NCBI GenBank assembly: GCA_047972995.1
Contig: JBKEBD010000006.1
Location: 67,998 to 131,997, forward strand
Direction of reading: 5' to 3'
Length of the DNA: 64,000 bases
Origin: JBKEDC01 sp047972995
Lineage (GTDB): Bacteria > Bacteroidota > Bacteroidia > Bacteroidales > Prolixibacteraceae
The translations under genes were made by a program, and so were the position numbers. Every line of letters starts with the position of its first letter. Positions within the stretch are counted from its first letter, which is position 1. Below, piece after piece: positions 25,013-34,032 of the stretch. The notes under the pieces were generated by a model, which was given only the letters and a program-made list of their open reading frames with translations, made no database searches and was not told the origin of the DNA.

Positions 25013-26727
25013 AACGAGGCTTCATAAGTAGCGATGTTACCCGCTTTATCGCACACGTCCAATTTCAGATGATGTGTTTTGTTCATTTCTAATCGTTTTT
25101 TGTCGAACACATAAAACAACTTGTCTTGTTTGTATTCATACTCAAAAAGCACCCATTCACCATTAAGTTCACCTCGCCATGATGAAATGCCCGATTGTTT
25201 ATCGAGCACTTTAAAGTTAATTTGCTTTGAATTATTCAGGCTTTGATGATTATCGATGCTTAAAGCTCGTATCTCGGGTTTTATGCTGTCAATGTCAACA
25301 GCAAATGTTCCCAACTCATTTAAGCTTACAGTAACCTGTCCGTTTTCATACTTTCCACGAATAAATCTTTGTGCTTCAAACTGCTCATCTAGTAGAGAAA
25401 CCCCAACTCTGTTGTGCCATTCAGTAGGTAAGTTCGATGTGTTTATTTTCAATTCATAGTTCTGATGTATCGGAATATATGGGTTACCCACACAAACTAG
25501 AGGGGAGTAGTTTCCTTGTCGTTTTAACTCATGATGATTAATGTATTGATCTTTGTAGAACGTATTCGGCTTAAATTTGGCAACAGAATTGCGAGTTTTT
25601 GTTTGATTAGAATAACGACAAAGGAGGTAATTCGCACTAGAATCAATCATGGTGGTTAACGAGGTTTTTTCTTCGCCAAGAATAGTAAAATCGAGCGTAG
25701 AATGATTGCCATATACATCATTAATCGTGTAATGAATGGCTGAGGTGTCGTTGTAGTGCATTTCAAATACACCTTGATTTTTCAAACTGTGGAAGTTGCT
25801 CATTTGATTATTCATGTCCACAAAGCTTTTTTGATATCGAATTCGATTCTTTTTCAAATAAGCATAGTCCACATAGCTATTTGCGTATTTACTATCAGAG
25901 AAATCGAATTCATCCATACGGAAGACATAGATTGTGTCTTGATTCAATAACAGTGTATTTTCGAATATTCCACAGCGATTTCTACTGCCATCAAGAAAAT
26001 CTTGAACATATACAGCGAGACCGATTTTTCCTTGAGTCGATAATTTACTTTCGGGAGCAAGGGTGTATTTCCCATTTTCTCCAATTAGCGTTACAGTTTG
26101 TGGTGAGTGTTTGCCATTCACAGTAGCATTTTCTGAAAGAGGATAAACTCTCAAACCCTTAATTATAGGTTTTGTGCTGTCTTTAACATCGAAGTTAAAA
26201 AGCAATGGGTTAATTGGGTGTTCAGAAGCAGTGTTTCTAATTTCAAAGTGCAAATGGGGTCCACCAGATCCTCCGGTGTTTCCTGTAAATGCAATGATAT
26301 CGCCTGTGGAGATGTTGAAAGTTCCAGCTGGTATTGGCACATCGATAGTAAAACTTTCTTCTTGATATTGAATATCTCTTGCATATGTCTCGATGGCATG
26401 ATTGTATTTGCTTAGGTGACCGTAAACGGTAGTGTATCCATTGGGATGGTCTATATATAAAGCTATGCCATAGCCATAGGGCGATATTTTAATCCGAGAT
26501 ACGGTGCCATCGGCAGGGGCATACACGGGAAGCCCTTGTTTACCTTGAGTTTTAAAATCAATGCCCGAATGAAAATGGTTATTCCGAAGTTCGCCGAAAT
26601 TTCCAGACAAAAAGAGTGGAATATTTAGGGGTGAACTAAAATAGTTTTTATCTTCGTTGCTCACTTCGTAATTTGCGTAAGTAAATTGCGGTGAAAAGAA
26701 TAAAAAAGAAAGAATAAGAAGATACAT
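25003..26727 (-). CDS. M23-family peptidase with long C-terminal region
   Basis: 574-aa secreted peptidase of the lysostaphin/LytM type, probably acting on cell-wall peptides in the periplasm. Seen: signal peptide (M-Y-L-L-I-L-S-F-L..., cleavage near A-N-Y), the zinc ligands His53 and Asp57 in H-F-H-S-G-I-D, His158 and His160 in H-L-H-F-E, and G-N-T-G-G-S-G-G between them. All four ligands are intact. The C-terminal two thirds (about 185-574) is beta-rich, with no motif I can name; an Ig-like fold is plausible. There is no LysM or SPOR domain. The 3' end overlaps the kinase gene by ten bases. Confidence 0.9.
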   Translation of the reverse strand: MYLLILSFLFFSPQFTYANYEVSNEDKNYFSSPLNIPLFLSGNFGELRNNHFHSGIDFKTQGKQGLPVYAPADGTVSRIKISPYGYGIALYIDHPNGYTTVYGHLSKYNHAIETYARDIQYQEESFTIDVPIPAGTFNISTGDIIAFTGNTGGSGGPHLHFEIRNTASEHPINPLLFNFDVKDSTKPIIKGLRVYPLSENATVNGKHSPQTVTLIGENGKYTLAPESKLSTQGKIGLAVYVQDFLDGSRNRCGIFENTLLLNQDTIYVFRMDEFDFSDSKYANSYVDYAYLKKNRIRYQKSFVDMNNQMSNFHSLKNQGVFEMHYNDTSAIHYTINDVYGNHSTLDFTILGEEKTSLTTMIDSSANYLLCRYSNQTKTRNSVAKFKPNTFYKDQYINHHELKRQGNYSPLVCVGNPYIPIHQNYELKINTSNLPTEWHNRVGVSLLDEQFEAQRFIRGKYENGQVTVSLNELGTFAVDIDSIKPEIRALSIDNHQSLNNSKQINFKVLDKQSGISSWRGELNGEWVLFEYEYKQDKLFYVFDKKRLEMNKTHHLKLDVCDKAGNIATYEASFYK

Positions 26728-26850
26728 TTGGGTGGTGCTAATGATGAAAGAATAAAATATTACACCGAAAATGTTGTTGATTGCAAATTAATTAGCCATT
26801 TTTGGTGCACAAAATAAATACCAAGCTTGATATATTGTCAGCAAAAGTAT

Positions 26851-26858
26851 TATTTTTG
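26851..26858 (+). promoter_or_regulatory. Promoter of the coiled-coil/zapA unit
   Basis: TATTTTTG (TAnnTTTG) with a TTG 21 bases upstream (26827-26829). The ATG follows 20 bases later. A TATA-rich stretch (26830-26835) lies between. Confidence 0.5.
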
Positions 26859-26878
26859 TACAATAAATCATAGAAACG

Positions 26879-27172
26879 ATGACCAACGAGGAGACGCTTT
26901 TATTGGAAAAATTTAAGCATACGGTTCGTTCTTTGCAAAACAAATGTGAGAAATTGCAAGAGAAGAATGAACAGCTTGCCTTACGAGTTCAAAAACTAGA
27001 AGATGAGGTTTTGGACGTTTCGTACAGCAAAAAAATGTTGGAAAGAGATTATGATAGCCTGAAAGTTGCCGGTATGATGTCAATGAACGATGAAGATAAG
27101 GAATTGACAAGAAACCGAATCAACAAGATGGTGCGGGAAATTGATAAATGTATTGCTCAGTTAAATGTTTGA
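26879..27172 (+). CDS. Small coiled-coil protein upstream of zapA
   Basis: 97 aa, almost entirely a predicted coiled coil: heptad leucines and lysine/glutamate runs from residue 8 to about 60 (L-E-K-F-K-H-T-V-R-S-L-Q-N-K, L-Q-E-K-N-E-Q-L-A-L-R-V-Q-K-L-E), then a shorter helix with R-N-R-I-N-K-M-V-R-E-I-D-K. It starts 20 bases after a clear -7 box and its stop lies just before zapA. The gene pair and shape suggest a ZapB-like partner for ZapA at the division ring, inferred from position and structure only. Size and a stand-alone coil match ZapB (about 80 aa). Confidence 0.7.
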   Translation: MTNEETLLLEKFKHTVRSLQNKCEKLQEKNEQLALRVQKLEDEVLDVSYSKKMLERDYDSLKVAGMMSMNDEDKELTRNRINKMVREIDKCIAQLNV

Positions 27173-27185
27173 GCAAAACGAAGAT

Positions 27186-27482
27186 ATGACAACAGATCGC
27201 AAGATAAATATAACAATTAGGATTAATGGGCATAGCTATCCATCTACAATCCTAGCAAGTGAAGAGGAAAGCTACAGAAAGGCAGTTAAGCAAGTTGATG
27301 ATAAGTTAAAGCTTTTTCAAGAGAATTTCAAAACGCTGTCTGTAGAAGAACGCTTAGGCTTGGTGGCTTTTCAGTTTGCTCTCGACAAGCTTCGCTTGGA
27401 ACAAGAGCAAGATATTTCCACATTTGTGGCTGAGATTGAGCACTTGAATGATGAATTGAGCGATTATTTGTCGGAAGATTAA
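27186..27482 (+). CDS. zapA: Cell division protein ZapA
   Basis: 98-aa ZapA, which bundles FtsZ filaments at the septum, cytoplasmic. Seen: the N-terminal beta strand K-I-N-I-T-I-R-I-N-G-H-S-Y-P, then a long C-terminal helix with Y-R-K-A-V-K-Q-V-D-D-K-L and a heptad region ending L-N-D-E-L-S-D-Y. Start at 27186 is preferred; an in-frame ATG at 27165 would overlap the upstream gene by 8 bases. It is cotranscribed with the coiled-coil gene and followed by a strong hairpin (27497-27541) before rny. Confidence 0.88.
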   Translation: MTTDRKINITIRINGHSYPSTILASEEESYRKAVKQVDDKLKLFQENFKTLSVEERLGLVAFQFALDKLRLEQEQDISTFVAEIEHLNDELSDYLSED

Positions 27483-27496
27483 AAAGAATTATCAAA

Positions 27497-27541
27497 ACCC
27501 GCTTGAATATATTAAAGGATATATTTAGGTGGGTATTTTAT
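27497..27541 (+). terminator. Hairpin/terminator between zapA and rny
   Basis: A 16-base stem (27497-27512 with 27519-27534) pairs throughout if G-U pairs are allowed. It has a 6-base loop and is followed by ATTTTAT. It begins 14 bases after the zapA stop. It could terminate zapA or attenuate transcription into rny, which starts 29 bases after it. Confidence 0.65.
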
Positions 27542-27570
27542 TATAAACAAACTACTAAATAATAAAAATA

Positions 27571-29124
27571 ATGACGGATATATTGTATATCGTTATCGGT
27601 TTTGTAGGTGGTGGTGGTCTTTCTTATTTCGTTTGGGATAAATCTCTAGGAAGAAAGAAAAAACGCATTATCGACGAGGCTGAAGTTGAAGCAAATGTCA
27701 TCAAAAAAGACAAGATGCTGCAAGCAAAAGAGAAATTTTTGCAACTAAAGGCAGAACACGAGCAATACGTGAATGAGAAGAATAGTAAAATTACTTCGCA
27801 AGAAAACCGAATGAAGCAAAAAGAAGCGGCTATTCAACAAAGCCGAACCGATTTGCAACGTTCAGTGAAAGAATTTGAGCAAGAGAAACGAAACGTTGAA
27901 AATACCCAAGAAAAATTGGATGTGAAGTTAGTTTCTCTTCAACAAAAAGAAGATGAGCTGAGCAAAATGCACAAGAAGCAAGTGGAAAAGTTGGAAGCCA
28001 TGTCAGGTTTATCGGCTGATGATGCTAAATCACAGTTGGTGGAATCATTGAAAAATGAGGCCAAAACTGAAGCTATGTCATACATCAACGATGTAATGGA
28101 AGAAGCTAAGCAAACAGCCAACAAAGAAGCTAAAAAAGTGGTAGTGAAAACCATTCAACGTGTAGCTACTGAAACGGCTATTGAAAACTCAGTTACAGTA
28201 TTCCACATTGATAGCGATGAAATCAAAGGTAGAATCATTGGTCGTGAAGGTCGAAATATTCGTGCTTTGGAAGCTGCTACAGGTATTGAAATTATTGTAG
28301 ATGATACACCTGAAGCAATCATTCTATCAGGATTTGATCCTGTGCGTAGAGAAATCGCTCGTTTGGCATTGCACCAATTGGTAACAGACGGTCGTATTCA
28401 CCCCGCACGTATTGAAGAGGTGGTAAACAAAGTGAAAAAACAAGTAGAAGAGGAAATCATTGAAACCGGAAAACGAACAACTATCGATTTAGGTATCCAT
28501 GGTCTTCACCCCGAACTAATCCGTATGGTTGGTCGCATGAAGTATCGTTCGTCGTACGGACAAAACTTGTTGCAACACTCGCGTGAGGTTGCAAACTTAT
28601 GTGCTATCATGGCAACTGAGTTAGGTTTGAACCCTAAATGGGCAAAACGTGCTGGATTACTTCATGATATTGGTAAAGTGCCTGATGATGAGCCAGAATT
28701 GCCACACGCAGTATTTGGTATGAAATTGGCTGAAAAATTCAAAGAGAAACCAGATATTTGTAATGCAATTGGTGCGCACCACGATGAAGTAGAAATGACT
28801 TCATTGCTTGCTCCAATTGTGCAAGTGTGTGATGCTATTTCAGGAGCTCGTCCCGGAGCTCGTCGTGAGATTGTAGAATCGTACATTAAACGATTGAAAG
28901 CTTTAGAGGAATTGGCTTTATCTTATCCGGGAGTTGTGAAAACTTATGCTATCCAAGCTGGTCGTGAGCTTCGCGTAATTGTAGGAGCAGAACAAGTGTC
29001 GGATCAAGATACTGAAAAGCTATCATTTGATATTGCTCAAAAGATTCAAGATGAGATGACTTATCCGGGTCAGGTGAAAATTACTGTAATCCGAGAAATT
29101 CGCTCGGTGAACTATGCAAAATAA
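27571..29124 (+). CDS. rny: Ribonuclease Y
   Basis: Membrane-anchored endoribonuclease that starts mRNA decay. It is 517 aa, full length. Domains: N-terminal membrane helix (about 4-22), a long charged coiled coil (about 25-200), a KH domain with G-R-I-I-G-R-E-G-R-N-I-R-A-L-E (about 220-235), and an HD phosphohydrolase domain with the H-D pair at about 365-366 in L-H-D-I-G-K and G-A-H-H-D-E-V-E. The start has no obvious ribosome site, and its leader is the spacer with the zapA hairpin. A terminator lies 33 bases past the stop. The order coiled coil, zapA, rny suggests a division/RNA-decay neighbourhood. Confidence 0.96.
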   Translation: MTDILYIVIGFVGGGGLSYFVWDKSLGRKKKRIIDEAEVEANVIKKDKMLQAKEKFLQLKAEHEQYVNEKNSKITSQENRMKQKEAAIQQSRTDLQRSVKEFEQEKRNVENTQEKLDVKLVSLQQKEDELSKMHKKQVEKLEAMSGLSADDAKSQLVESLKNEAKTEAMSYINDVMEEAKQTANKEAKKVVVKTIQRVATETAIENSVTVFHIDSDEIKGRIIGREGRNIRALEAATGIEIIVDDTPEAIILSGFDPVRREIARLALHQLVTDGRIHPARIEEVVNKVKKQVEEEIIETGKRTTIDLGIHGLHPELIRMVGRMKYRSSYGQNLLQHSREVANLCAIMATELGLNPKWAKRAGLLHDIGKVPDDEPELPHAVFGMKLAEKFKEKPDICNAIGAHHDEVEMTSLLAPIVQVCDAISGARPGARREIVESYIKRLKALEELALSYPGVVKTYAIQAGRELRVIVGAEQVSDQDTEKLSFDIAQKIQDEMTYPGQVKITVIREIRSVNYAK

Positions 29125-29156
29125 GGCTAGAGTTAGTAAACTTTAGGCAATAAAAC

Positions 29157-29191
29157 AAAATGCCACAGATTGATTTAGTCTGTGGCATTTT
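29157..29191. terminator. Terminator after rny
   Basis: Perfect 13-base stem (AAAATGCCACAGA / TCTGTGGCATTTT) with a 9-base loop, 33 bases past the rny stop. The A-run in front and T-run behind make a good plus-strand terminator. Confidence 0.85.
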
Positions 29192-29194
29192 CAT

Positions 29195-29202
29195 TATATT
29201 TG
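29195..29202 (+). promoter_or_regulatory. -7 promoter element of the DUF4293 gene
   Basis: TATATTTG (TAnnTTTG) begins four bases after the rny terminator and lies 22 bases before the ATG at 29225. Terminator and promoter are packed together. Confidence 0.55.
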
Positions 29203-29224
29203 TTTTTCAATTAAAAATTAAACG

Positions 29225-29671
29225 ATGATACAAAGAATTCAAACGCTTTATATGTTGCTTTCGTCAATGTTGATAGGCTTGTTATTTGCATTACCATTTG
29301 CAGAAATTGCAGATGCTACAAATCAGATTTATGAATTTAATGCCTTTGGCATAGAAGGAAATGCAGGACTGCTACAAAACGGATGGGCCGTTTCTCTGCT
29401 TATCGGAATTATTTTAATACTGCAAGTTGCAGCAATCTTTCTCTATAAAAATAGAATTTTGCAAATGCGTATGCTAACTTTTGCCATTCTATTGGCTTTG
29501 GGATTAACAGGCTTGCTTTTCTTTTTCGTATTGAAAAGTTTTGACGATGTAACGATTAGTTATCACATGGCGATGTCATTCCCAATAGTAGCTGCTATTT
29601 TGAATTACTTATCTATCCGTGCTATTGGCAAGGATGAAGCCTTAATTCGTTCGGTAGATCGAATTAGATAA
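29225..29671 (+). CDS. DUF4293 integral membrane protein
   Basis: 148-aa membrane protein of the Bacteroidota-specific DUF4293 family, recognised by its start M-I-Q-R-I-Q-T-L-Y-M-L-L. Four membrane segments (about 9-27, 53-73, 80-102, 112-130) and a conserved basic tail (I-G-K-D-E-A-L-I-R-S-V-D-R-I-R). No catalytic residues are visible and function is unknown. It has its own promoter and is closed by a strong terminator shared with ligA. Confidence 0.88.
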   Translation: MIQRIQTLYMLLSSMLIGLLFALPFAEIADATNQIYEFNAFGIEGNAGLLQNGWAVSLLIGIILILQVAAIFLYKNRILQMRMLTFAILLALGLTGLLFFFVLKSFDDVTISYHMAMSFPIVAAILNYLSIRAIGKDEALIRSVDRIR

Positions 29672-29685
29672 ACAACAGATAGGCG

Positions 29686-29726
29686 AAAAAAACGGTTAAA
29701 CCCTTAAAGGATTTAACCGTTTTTTT
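29686..29726. terminator. Bidirectional terminator between DUF4293 and ligA
   Basis: Stem CGGTTAAA / TTTAACCG (29693-29700 and 29712-29719) with an inner CCTT / AAGG stem. It is flanked by seven A on the left and seven T on the right. It is ideal for both of the convergent genes. Confidence 0.9.
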
Positions 29727-29767
29727 GTTGTGTATTAGTAGAGGTTTCCGATCTCCATGTAAACAGT

Positions 29768-31771
29768 TTACTGTAACATTTTTAGGAATTCATCTTCCGA
29801 TAGTTGGGAAATGCCAAGTTTTTCTACTTTCTCGAGTTTAGAAGGGCCAATACTGGCTCCAGCCAAAAGGTAGGAAGTCTTTTTTGATATTGACCCCGAA
29901 TTCTTTCCGCCATTATCTTCAATCATCTTTTTGAGTTCATCGCGCGAGTGCTTTTCAAAGGTTCCAGATATGACGATTGTAAGCCCTTCAAGTTTACTGC
30001 TTCGTTCGCTTAACTCCTCTTCGTTTTGAGCAAATTGTAAACCAAAAGCTTGTAATCGTTCAATGAGTTCGAGGTTTTCAACTCGCTGAAAATAATCAAT
30101 TACACTTAATGCAATACGCTCGCCAATTTCATCAATCTCGACTAATTGCTCTAAAGAAGCATTTCTAATATTGTCAATATTACCCAAAGAGCGAGCTAAT
30201 TTCTTTGCCACGGTTTCACCTACAAATCGAATACCTAATGCAAAAAGCACGCGCTCAAAAGATACTGTTTTTGAATCATCGAGACTAGACAAAATGCGTT
30301 GAGCCGATTTATCGCCCATGCGTTCAAGTTGCGCTATTTGCTCGGATTGCAGCTTGTAAAGATCAGCCGTATTGCAAATGAGTTCATTGGCAAACAGCAG
30401 ATCGATAGTTTCAGAACCGAGTCCATCGATATTCATAGCTTTACGCGAGATAAAATGCTCAATTTTACCCTTTATTTGCGGAGGGCAACAAAGTTCGTTG
30501 GGGCAGTAGTGCGCAGCTTCACCTTCCTGTCTAACCAGTTGGGTTTGACATTCGGGACAAAGCTCGATGAATTCAATTTTTTGAGCATCGTTTGCACGCT
30601 TCGACACATCAACATCTACAATTTTAGGAATTATTTCGCCTCCTTTTTCAACGAACACCATATCGTTGTAGTGTAGGTTGAACTTTTCCATGATGTCGGC
30701 ATTGTGCAATGATGCTCGTTTTACCATCGTGCCTGCCAATTGCACCGCTTCAAGGTTTGCAACGGGCGTAACCGCACCAGTTCGTCCCACTTGATAGCTC
30801 ACCGATTCGAGTCTTGTAGATACTCGTTCGGCTTTAAATTTATAAGCTACCGCCCACCGGGGTGATTTTGCAGTATAACCTAAATTGTTTTGTAAACGCT
30901 TTGAATTTAACTTAATAACAATGCCATCGGTAGCTACTGGAAGGTTAAAACGCTCATGATCCCATTTCTGGATGAATTGTATAACTCCCTCGATATTGGC
31001 ACATTTTTTTGAGTCGTTAGAAACCTTAAATCCCCATGAACGAGCCTTTTCTAGGCTCTCGTAATGGTCGATGTTGTTTATTTCTTCCCCCAAAAGATAA
31101 TAGAAATAGCCGTCGAGTTCTCTTTTTGCTACCTCTTGAGCATTTTGCAATTTTAGGGTGCCAGATGCCGCATTTCTAGGATTAGCGAATGGTTGTTCTC
31201 CATTCTCTTCACGGGCTGTATTTAGTTTGTCGAAAACTTGAAATGGTAGAAGTATCTCACCTCTAATTTCAAAGTTTTGAGGATAATCATTGCCTTGCAG
31301 TTTTAGTGGGATAGAACGAATGGTTCGGGCGTTGATTGTTACATCGTCGCCTTGTACACCATCACCGCGAGTAATGGCACGCAAGAGTTCTCCATTTTCA
31401 TAGGTTAAACTGATAGATGTGCCATCGTATTTTAGCTCGCAAACGTATTCAAAATCTTCATTAATAAGCTTTTTTACCCTAGTGTCGAAATCGCGCAGTT
31501 CACTTTCAGAATAGGTGTTCGAAAGCGAAAGCATAGGGTAGCGGTGTTTTTCCTGCTTAAAATTCTGATTAATGTCGGAACCAACGCGTTGGCTAGGAGA
31601 ATTGATGTCGAATAATTCGGGAAATTCAGCTTCTAGTTTTTCCAACTCTTTAAGCTTCATATCGAAATCGAAGTCAGATACGCTAGGTTGAGATAGAACG
31701 TAATACTCATAGTTATATTGATTCAACTCTGCACGGAGTTGCTCAATTTGAGCTTTGGCTATATTAGTCAT
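29768..31771 (-). CDS. ligA: NAD-dependent DNA ligase
   Basis: Joins nicks using NAD in replication and repair, cytoplasmic, 667 aa, full length. Domains: Ia (N-terminal NMN-binding, Y-N-Y-E-Y-Y), adenylation domain with Lys114 in E-L-K-Y-D-G, OB fold, zinc finger (C-P-E-C about 408 and a later Cys pair in Y-C-P-N-E-L-C-C), helix-hairpin-helix repeats (I-D-G-L-G-S, M-G-D-K-S-A) and a C-terminal BRCT (about 590-667). It lies last in the ybbR-coaE-djlA-like-prmA-ligA run, 28 bases after prmA, and ends at the terminator at 29686. Confidence 0.97.
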   Translation of the reverse strand: MTNIAKAQIEQLRAELNQYNYEYYVLSQPSVSDFDFDMKLKELEKLEAEFPELFDINSPSQRVGSDINQNFKQEKHRYPMLSLSNTYSESELRDFDTRVKKLINEDFEYVCELKYDGTSISLTYENGELLRAITRGDGVQGDDVTINARTIRSIPLKLQGNDYPQNFEIRGEILLPFQVFDKLNTAREENGEQPFANPRNAASGTLKLQNAQEVAKRELDGYFYYLLGEEINNIDHYESLEKARSWGFKVSNDSKKCANIEGVIQFIQKWDHERFNLPVATDGIVIKLNSKRLQNNLGYTAKSPRWAVAYKFKAERVSTRLESVSYQVGRTGAVTPVANLEAVQLAGTMVKRASLHNADIMEKFNLHYNDMVFVEKGGEIIPKIVDVDVSKRANDAQKIEFIELCPECQTQLVRQEGEAAHYCPNELCCPPQIKGKIEHFISRKAMNIDGLGSETIDLLFANELICNTADLYKLQSEQIAQLERMGDKSAQRILSSLDDSKTVSFERVLFALGIRFVGETVAKKLARSLGNIDNIRNASLEQLVEIDEIGERIALSVIDYFQRVENLELIERLQAFGLQFAQNEEELSERSSKLEGLTIVISGTFEKHSRDELKKMIEDNGGKNSGSISKKTSYLLAGASIGPSKLEKVEKLGISQLSEDEFLKMLQ

Positions 31772-31799
31772 CTTTGAAAGTGCTTGAAGTTAAAGTAAA

Positions 31800-32636
31800 C
31801 TATGCGAGTTGTAAGGCAACAGCTACCCAGTTGTTTTTTTCTTTCACATCGATTTGGCTCAATCCTAATGAGTTTGCTGTAGCAACAACATCGACGAGGT
31901 CTTCAGCATAAAATCCACTAAGCACTATAATGCCTTGGGGTTTTAATGTGGTAACATATTGAGGTAAGTCGCGCACAATAATGTTTTTATGAATATTGGC
32001 AAGCACTACATCATACGTGTTTTTTTCTGTGAGCAAATCGGCATCACCCACTGCTGCAGATATATTTGAAATGTTGTTGAGCTTGCAGTTTTCTGCCGTG
32101 CTTTCAAACGACCATTCATCAATGTCGATGGCGCGCACGCTTTGGCATCCTTTGAGCGAAGCATAAATGCCTAAAATGCCAGTGCCGCAACCCATGTCAA
32201 GTATGGTTCTTCCATTTAACTCCATATCGTTGATGTGTTGCACCATGAGCGATGTTGTTTCGTGGTTTCCTGTTCCAAATGCCATGTTTGGGTTGATGAT
32301 AATTTGATATTTTGTTTCGGGATATTCTTTGTGGAAAGGAGCGCGAATTAGACAATCATCGCCAATGAGCAAAGGTTCGAAGTAGTTTTTTTCCCATTCT
32401 TCATTCCAATTTACATCGGGCATAGCTTCTGTACTGAATTCCACTTGGAAAGGAAGTAAGCTTACAATAGATTGAATGTGTGCATCAATCACCGTGTTTT
32501 GCTGAGAATAAGCATCGAGACTTCCGTCGGCATCAACGAAACTTTCAAAAGGTAGTTCGGCAATAAATGCCATTAGTATTTCTCTATTTTCAGCAGAATC
32601 ATCGCTGAGCGTAAAGGTTGTTTTATCGTATTTCAT
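31800..32636 (-). CDS. prmA: Ribosomal protein L11 methyltransferase
   Basis: SAM-dependent methyltransferase of ribosomal protein L11, 278 aa from the ATG at 32636 (M-K-Y-D-K-T-T-F); the frame runs 11 residues further upstream. Seen: an N-terminal substrate-binding domain, the catalytic domain with P-N-M-A-F-G-T-G-N-H-E-T-T (family signature), motif I D-M-G-C-G-T-G-I-L-G, acidic D-I-D-E-W, and motif II L-A-N-I-H. It lies 28 bases upstream of ligA and 63 bases after the TerB/DnaJ gene, probably one operon. Confidence 0.93.
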   Translation of the reverse strand: MKYDKTTFTLSDDSAENREILMAFIAELPFESFVDADGSLDAYSQQNTVIDAHIQSIVSLLPFQVEFSTEAMPDVNWNEEWEKNYFEPLLIGDDCLIRAPFHKEYPETKYQIIINPNMAFGTGNHETTSLMVQHINDMELNGRTILDMGCGTGILGIYASLKGCQSVRAIDIDEWSFESTAENCKLNNISNISAAVGDADLLTEKNTYDVVLANIHKNIIVRDLPQYVTTLKPQGIIVLSGFYAEDLVDVVATANSLGLSQIDVKEKNNWVAVALQLA

Positions 32637-32683
32637 GTTTCTGATTTTTAAAGTGTGGTGGCGAAGCACTCAATCGCCGTTAA

Positions 32684-32700
32684 GTCAATTTGTAATTGAC
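32684..32700. repeat. Small inverted repeat between the TerB/DnaJ gene and prmA
   Basis: GTCAATT / AATTGAC, 7 bases each with a 3-base loop. No U-tract. The neighbourhood (CCGTTAAGTCAATTTGTAATT) resembles CCGTAAGGTCAATTCGTAATT at 45680-45700, suggesting a shared small spacer element. Confidence 0.35.
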
Positions 32701-33452
32701 TAATTGAATTGTCGTTGTTTTTTAATTTGTTCGTAGGCTTCGTTCACTTTTTGAAATTTTTCTTTAGCTTCAGCTTGGAACTCTTCACCTAAATAGCTCA
32801 CCTTGTCGGGGTGGTACTTAACTGCCATTTTGCGATAGGCCTTTTTTATTTCGTCGATAGAAGCATCGGGCGATATTTCTAATATGTTGTAAGCCGCATT
32901 CACATCGGCCACAAACATTGACTTAATAGAATTAAAATCGCGGTCGTTGATACCCAAGTTAGCCGCAATGTGTGAGATTACTTTGAACTCGCTATCATCA
33001 ACAAGACCATCGGCAGCAGCAATACCAAATAGAAAGTGAAGCATTTGTAGGCGAGTGGCACTGTCGGTGTTGGCAGCTATTTGACGACATACATCGGCGA
33101 CAGGAATATTCTGATTGAGTAGGTCTCGAAGTAACACAAGAGCTTCTTTTGCTGCACTAACTCCCCATGATCGTTTCAGAAAATCTTTTACATAGTCGAG
33201 TTCTGATTTCAAGATTTTGCCGTCGGCTTTCATTACTGCAGCAACGAGCACCATTAAGCTGATGACATAATCGCCTGCTGTAGTTCGTCGTTCTTGACGT
33301 GTTGATTGTCTAAAATAAGCTTCCTGGTTATTATATTTTTTTGTGCCGCTACCTTCTAACCACTCGCCAATGAAAAAGCCCACAATTCCGCCAATTGGCC
33401 CTAATAGAGCCCAGCCAATACCTCCAGCTATCCATTTTGTAAAGTTACCCAT
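32700..33452 (-). CDS. TerB-DnaJ (DjlA-like) co-chaperone
   Basis: 250 aa. Domains: an N-terminal hydrophobic glycine-rich segment (about 9-30, one possible membrane anchor), a TerB-like helical domain (about 60-180, A-V-M-K-A-D-G, G-I-A-A-A-D-G-L-V-D), and a C-terminal J domain (about 188-250) with the H-P-D motif (K-Y-H-P-D-K) needed to stimulate DnaK. This matches DjlA-type membrane-tethered J proteins, shorter than E. coli DjlA (271). Start overlaps the coaE stop by 8 bases. It is cotranscribed with ybbR and coaE. Confidence 0.85.
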   Translation of the reverse strand: MGNFTKWIAGGIGWALLGPIGGIVGFFIGEWLEGSGTKKYNNQEAYFRQSTRQERRTTAGDYVISLMVLVAAVMKADGKILKSELDYVKDFLKRSWGVSAAKEALVLLRDLLNQNIPVADVCRQIAANTDSATRLQMLHFLFGIAAADGLVDDSEFKVISHIAANLGINDRDFNSIKSMFVADVNAAYNILEISPDASIDEIKKAYRKMAVKYHPDKVSYLGEEFQAEAKEKFQKVNEAYEQIKKQRQFN

Positions 33453-34032
33453 GTTGTAATATCTTATCGATTTTTAAAATTTGAGCAACGATTAAATCTT
33501 TTTCGCCATTGCAGATTGAAAAATCGGCTAAAGCTATTCGTTGTTCGTCACTCATTTGATTGTTTATTCTTTCTAAAACTTGTTTCTTACTTACTTGGTC
33601 GCGCTTTATTACACGTTCTATTCTTGTGGAAAGAGGTGCAGCTACAGTAAGCGTTTTATCCATAATTTGGTGCAATCCGCTTTCAAAAAGTATGGCAGAT
33701 TCTTGTATCACATAAGGAGTGCTAACTTGTTCGTTGACCCAACTAATAAAATCTTTTCGCACTTCGGGATGTACAATTTCATTGAGCTTATCTAACAAAG
33801 ATGGCGAATTAAATACCAAGTTGGCTAATTTTTTTCGGTCAAGGGAACCATCTTCTCGGTAAATGGATTCTCCAAAAGTATTTTTAATTTTAATTTGAAT
33901 AATGGGGGAGTTGTCCATTAGTGTTTTGGCTCGAGCATCAGATTCGTAAATAGGGATTCCCAAAATACGGAAAATGTGACATATGGTTGATTTTCCAGAG
34001 CCAATGCCTCCGGTAATACCTAGTTTAATCAT
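33445..34032 (-). CDS. coaE: Dephospho-CoA kinase
   Basis: Last step of coenzyme A synthesis: phosphorylates the 3' hydroxyl of dephospho-CoA. It is 195 aa from the ATG at 34032 (the frame extends 11 residues upstream). Seen: P-loop T-G-G-I-G-S-G-K-S-T (residues 6-15), D-A-R-A-K near 32, the lid H-P-E-V-R, and E-S-A-I-L-F-E-S-G. The ATG overlaps the ybbR stop by 8 bases and the stop overlaps the TerB/DnaJ start by 8 bases, so three genes are translationally coupled. Confidence 0.95.
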   Translation of the reverse strand: MIKLGITGGIGSGKSTICHIFRILGIPIYESDARAKTLMDNSPIIQIKIKNTFGESIYREDGSLDRKKLANLVFNSPSLLDKLNEIVHPEVRKDFISWVNEQVSTPYVIQESAILFESGLHQIMDKTLTVAAPLSTRIERVIKRDQVSKKQVLERINNQMSDEQRIALADFSICNGEKDLIVAQILKIDKILQHG

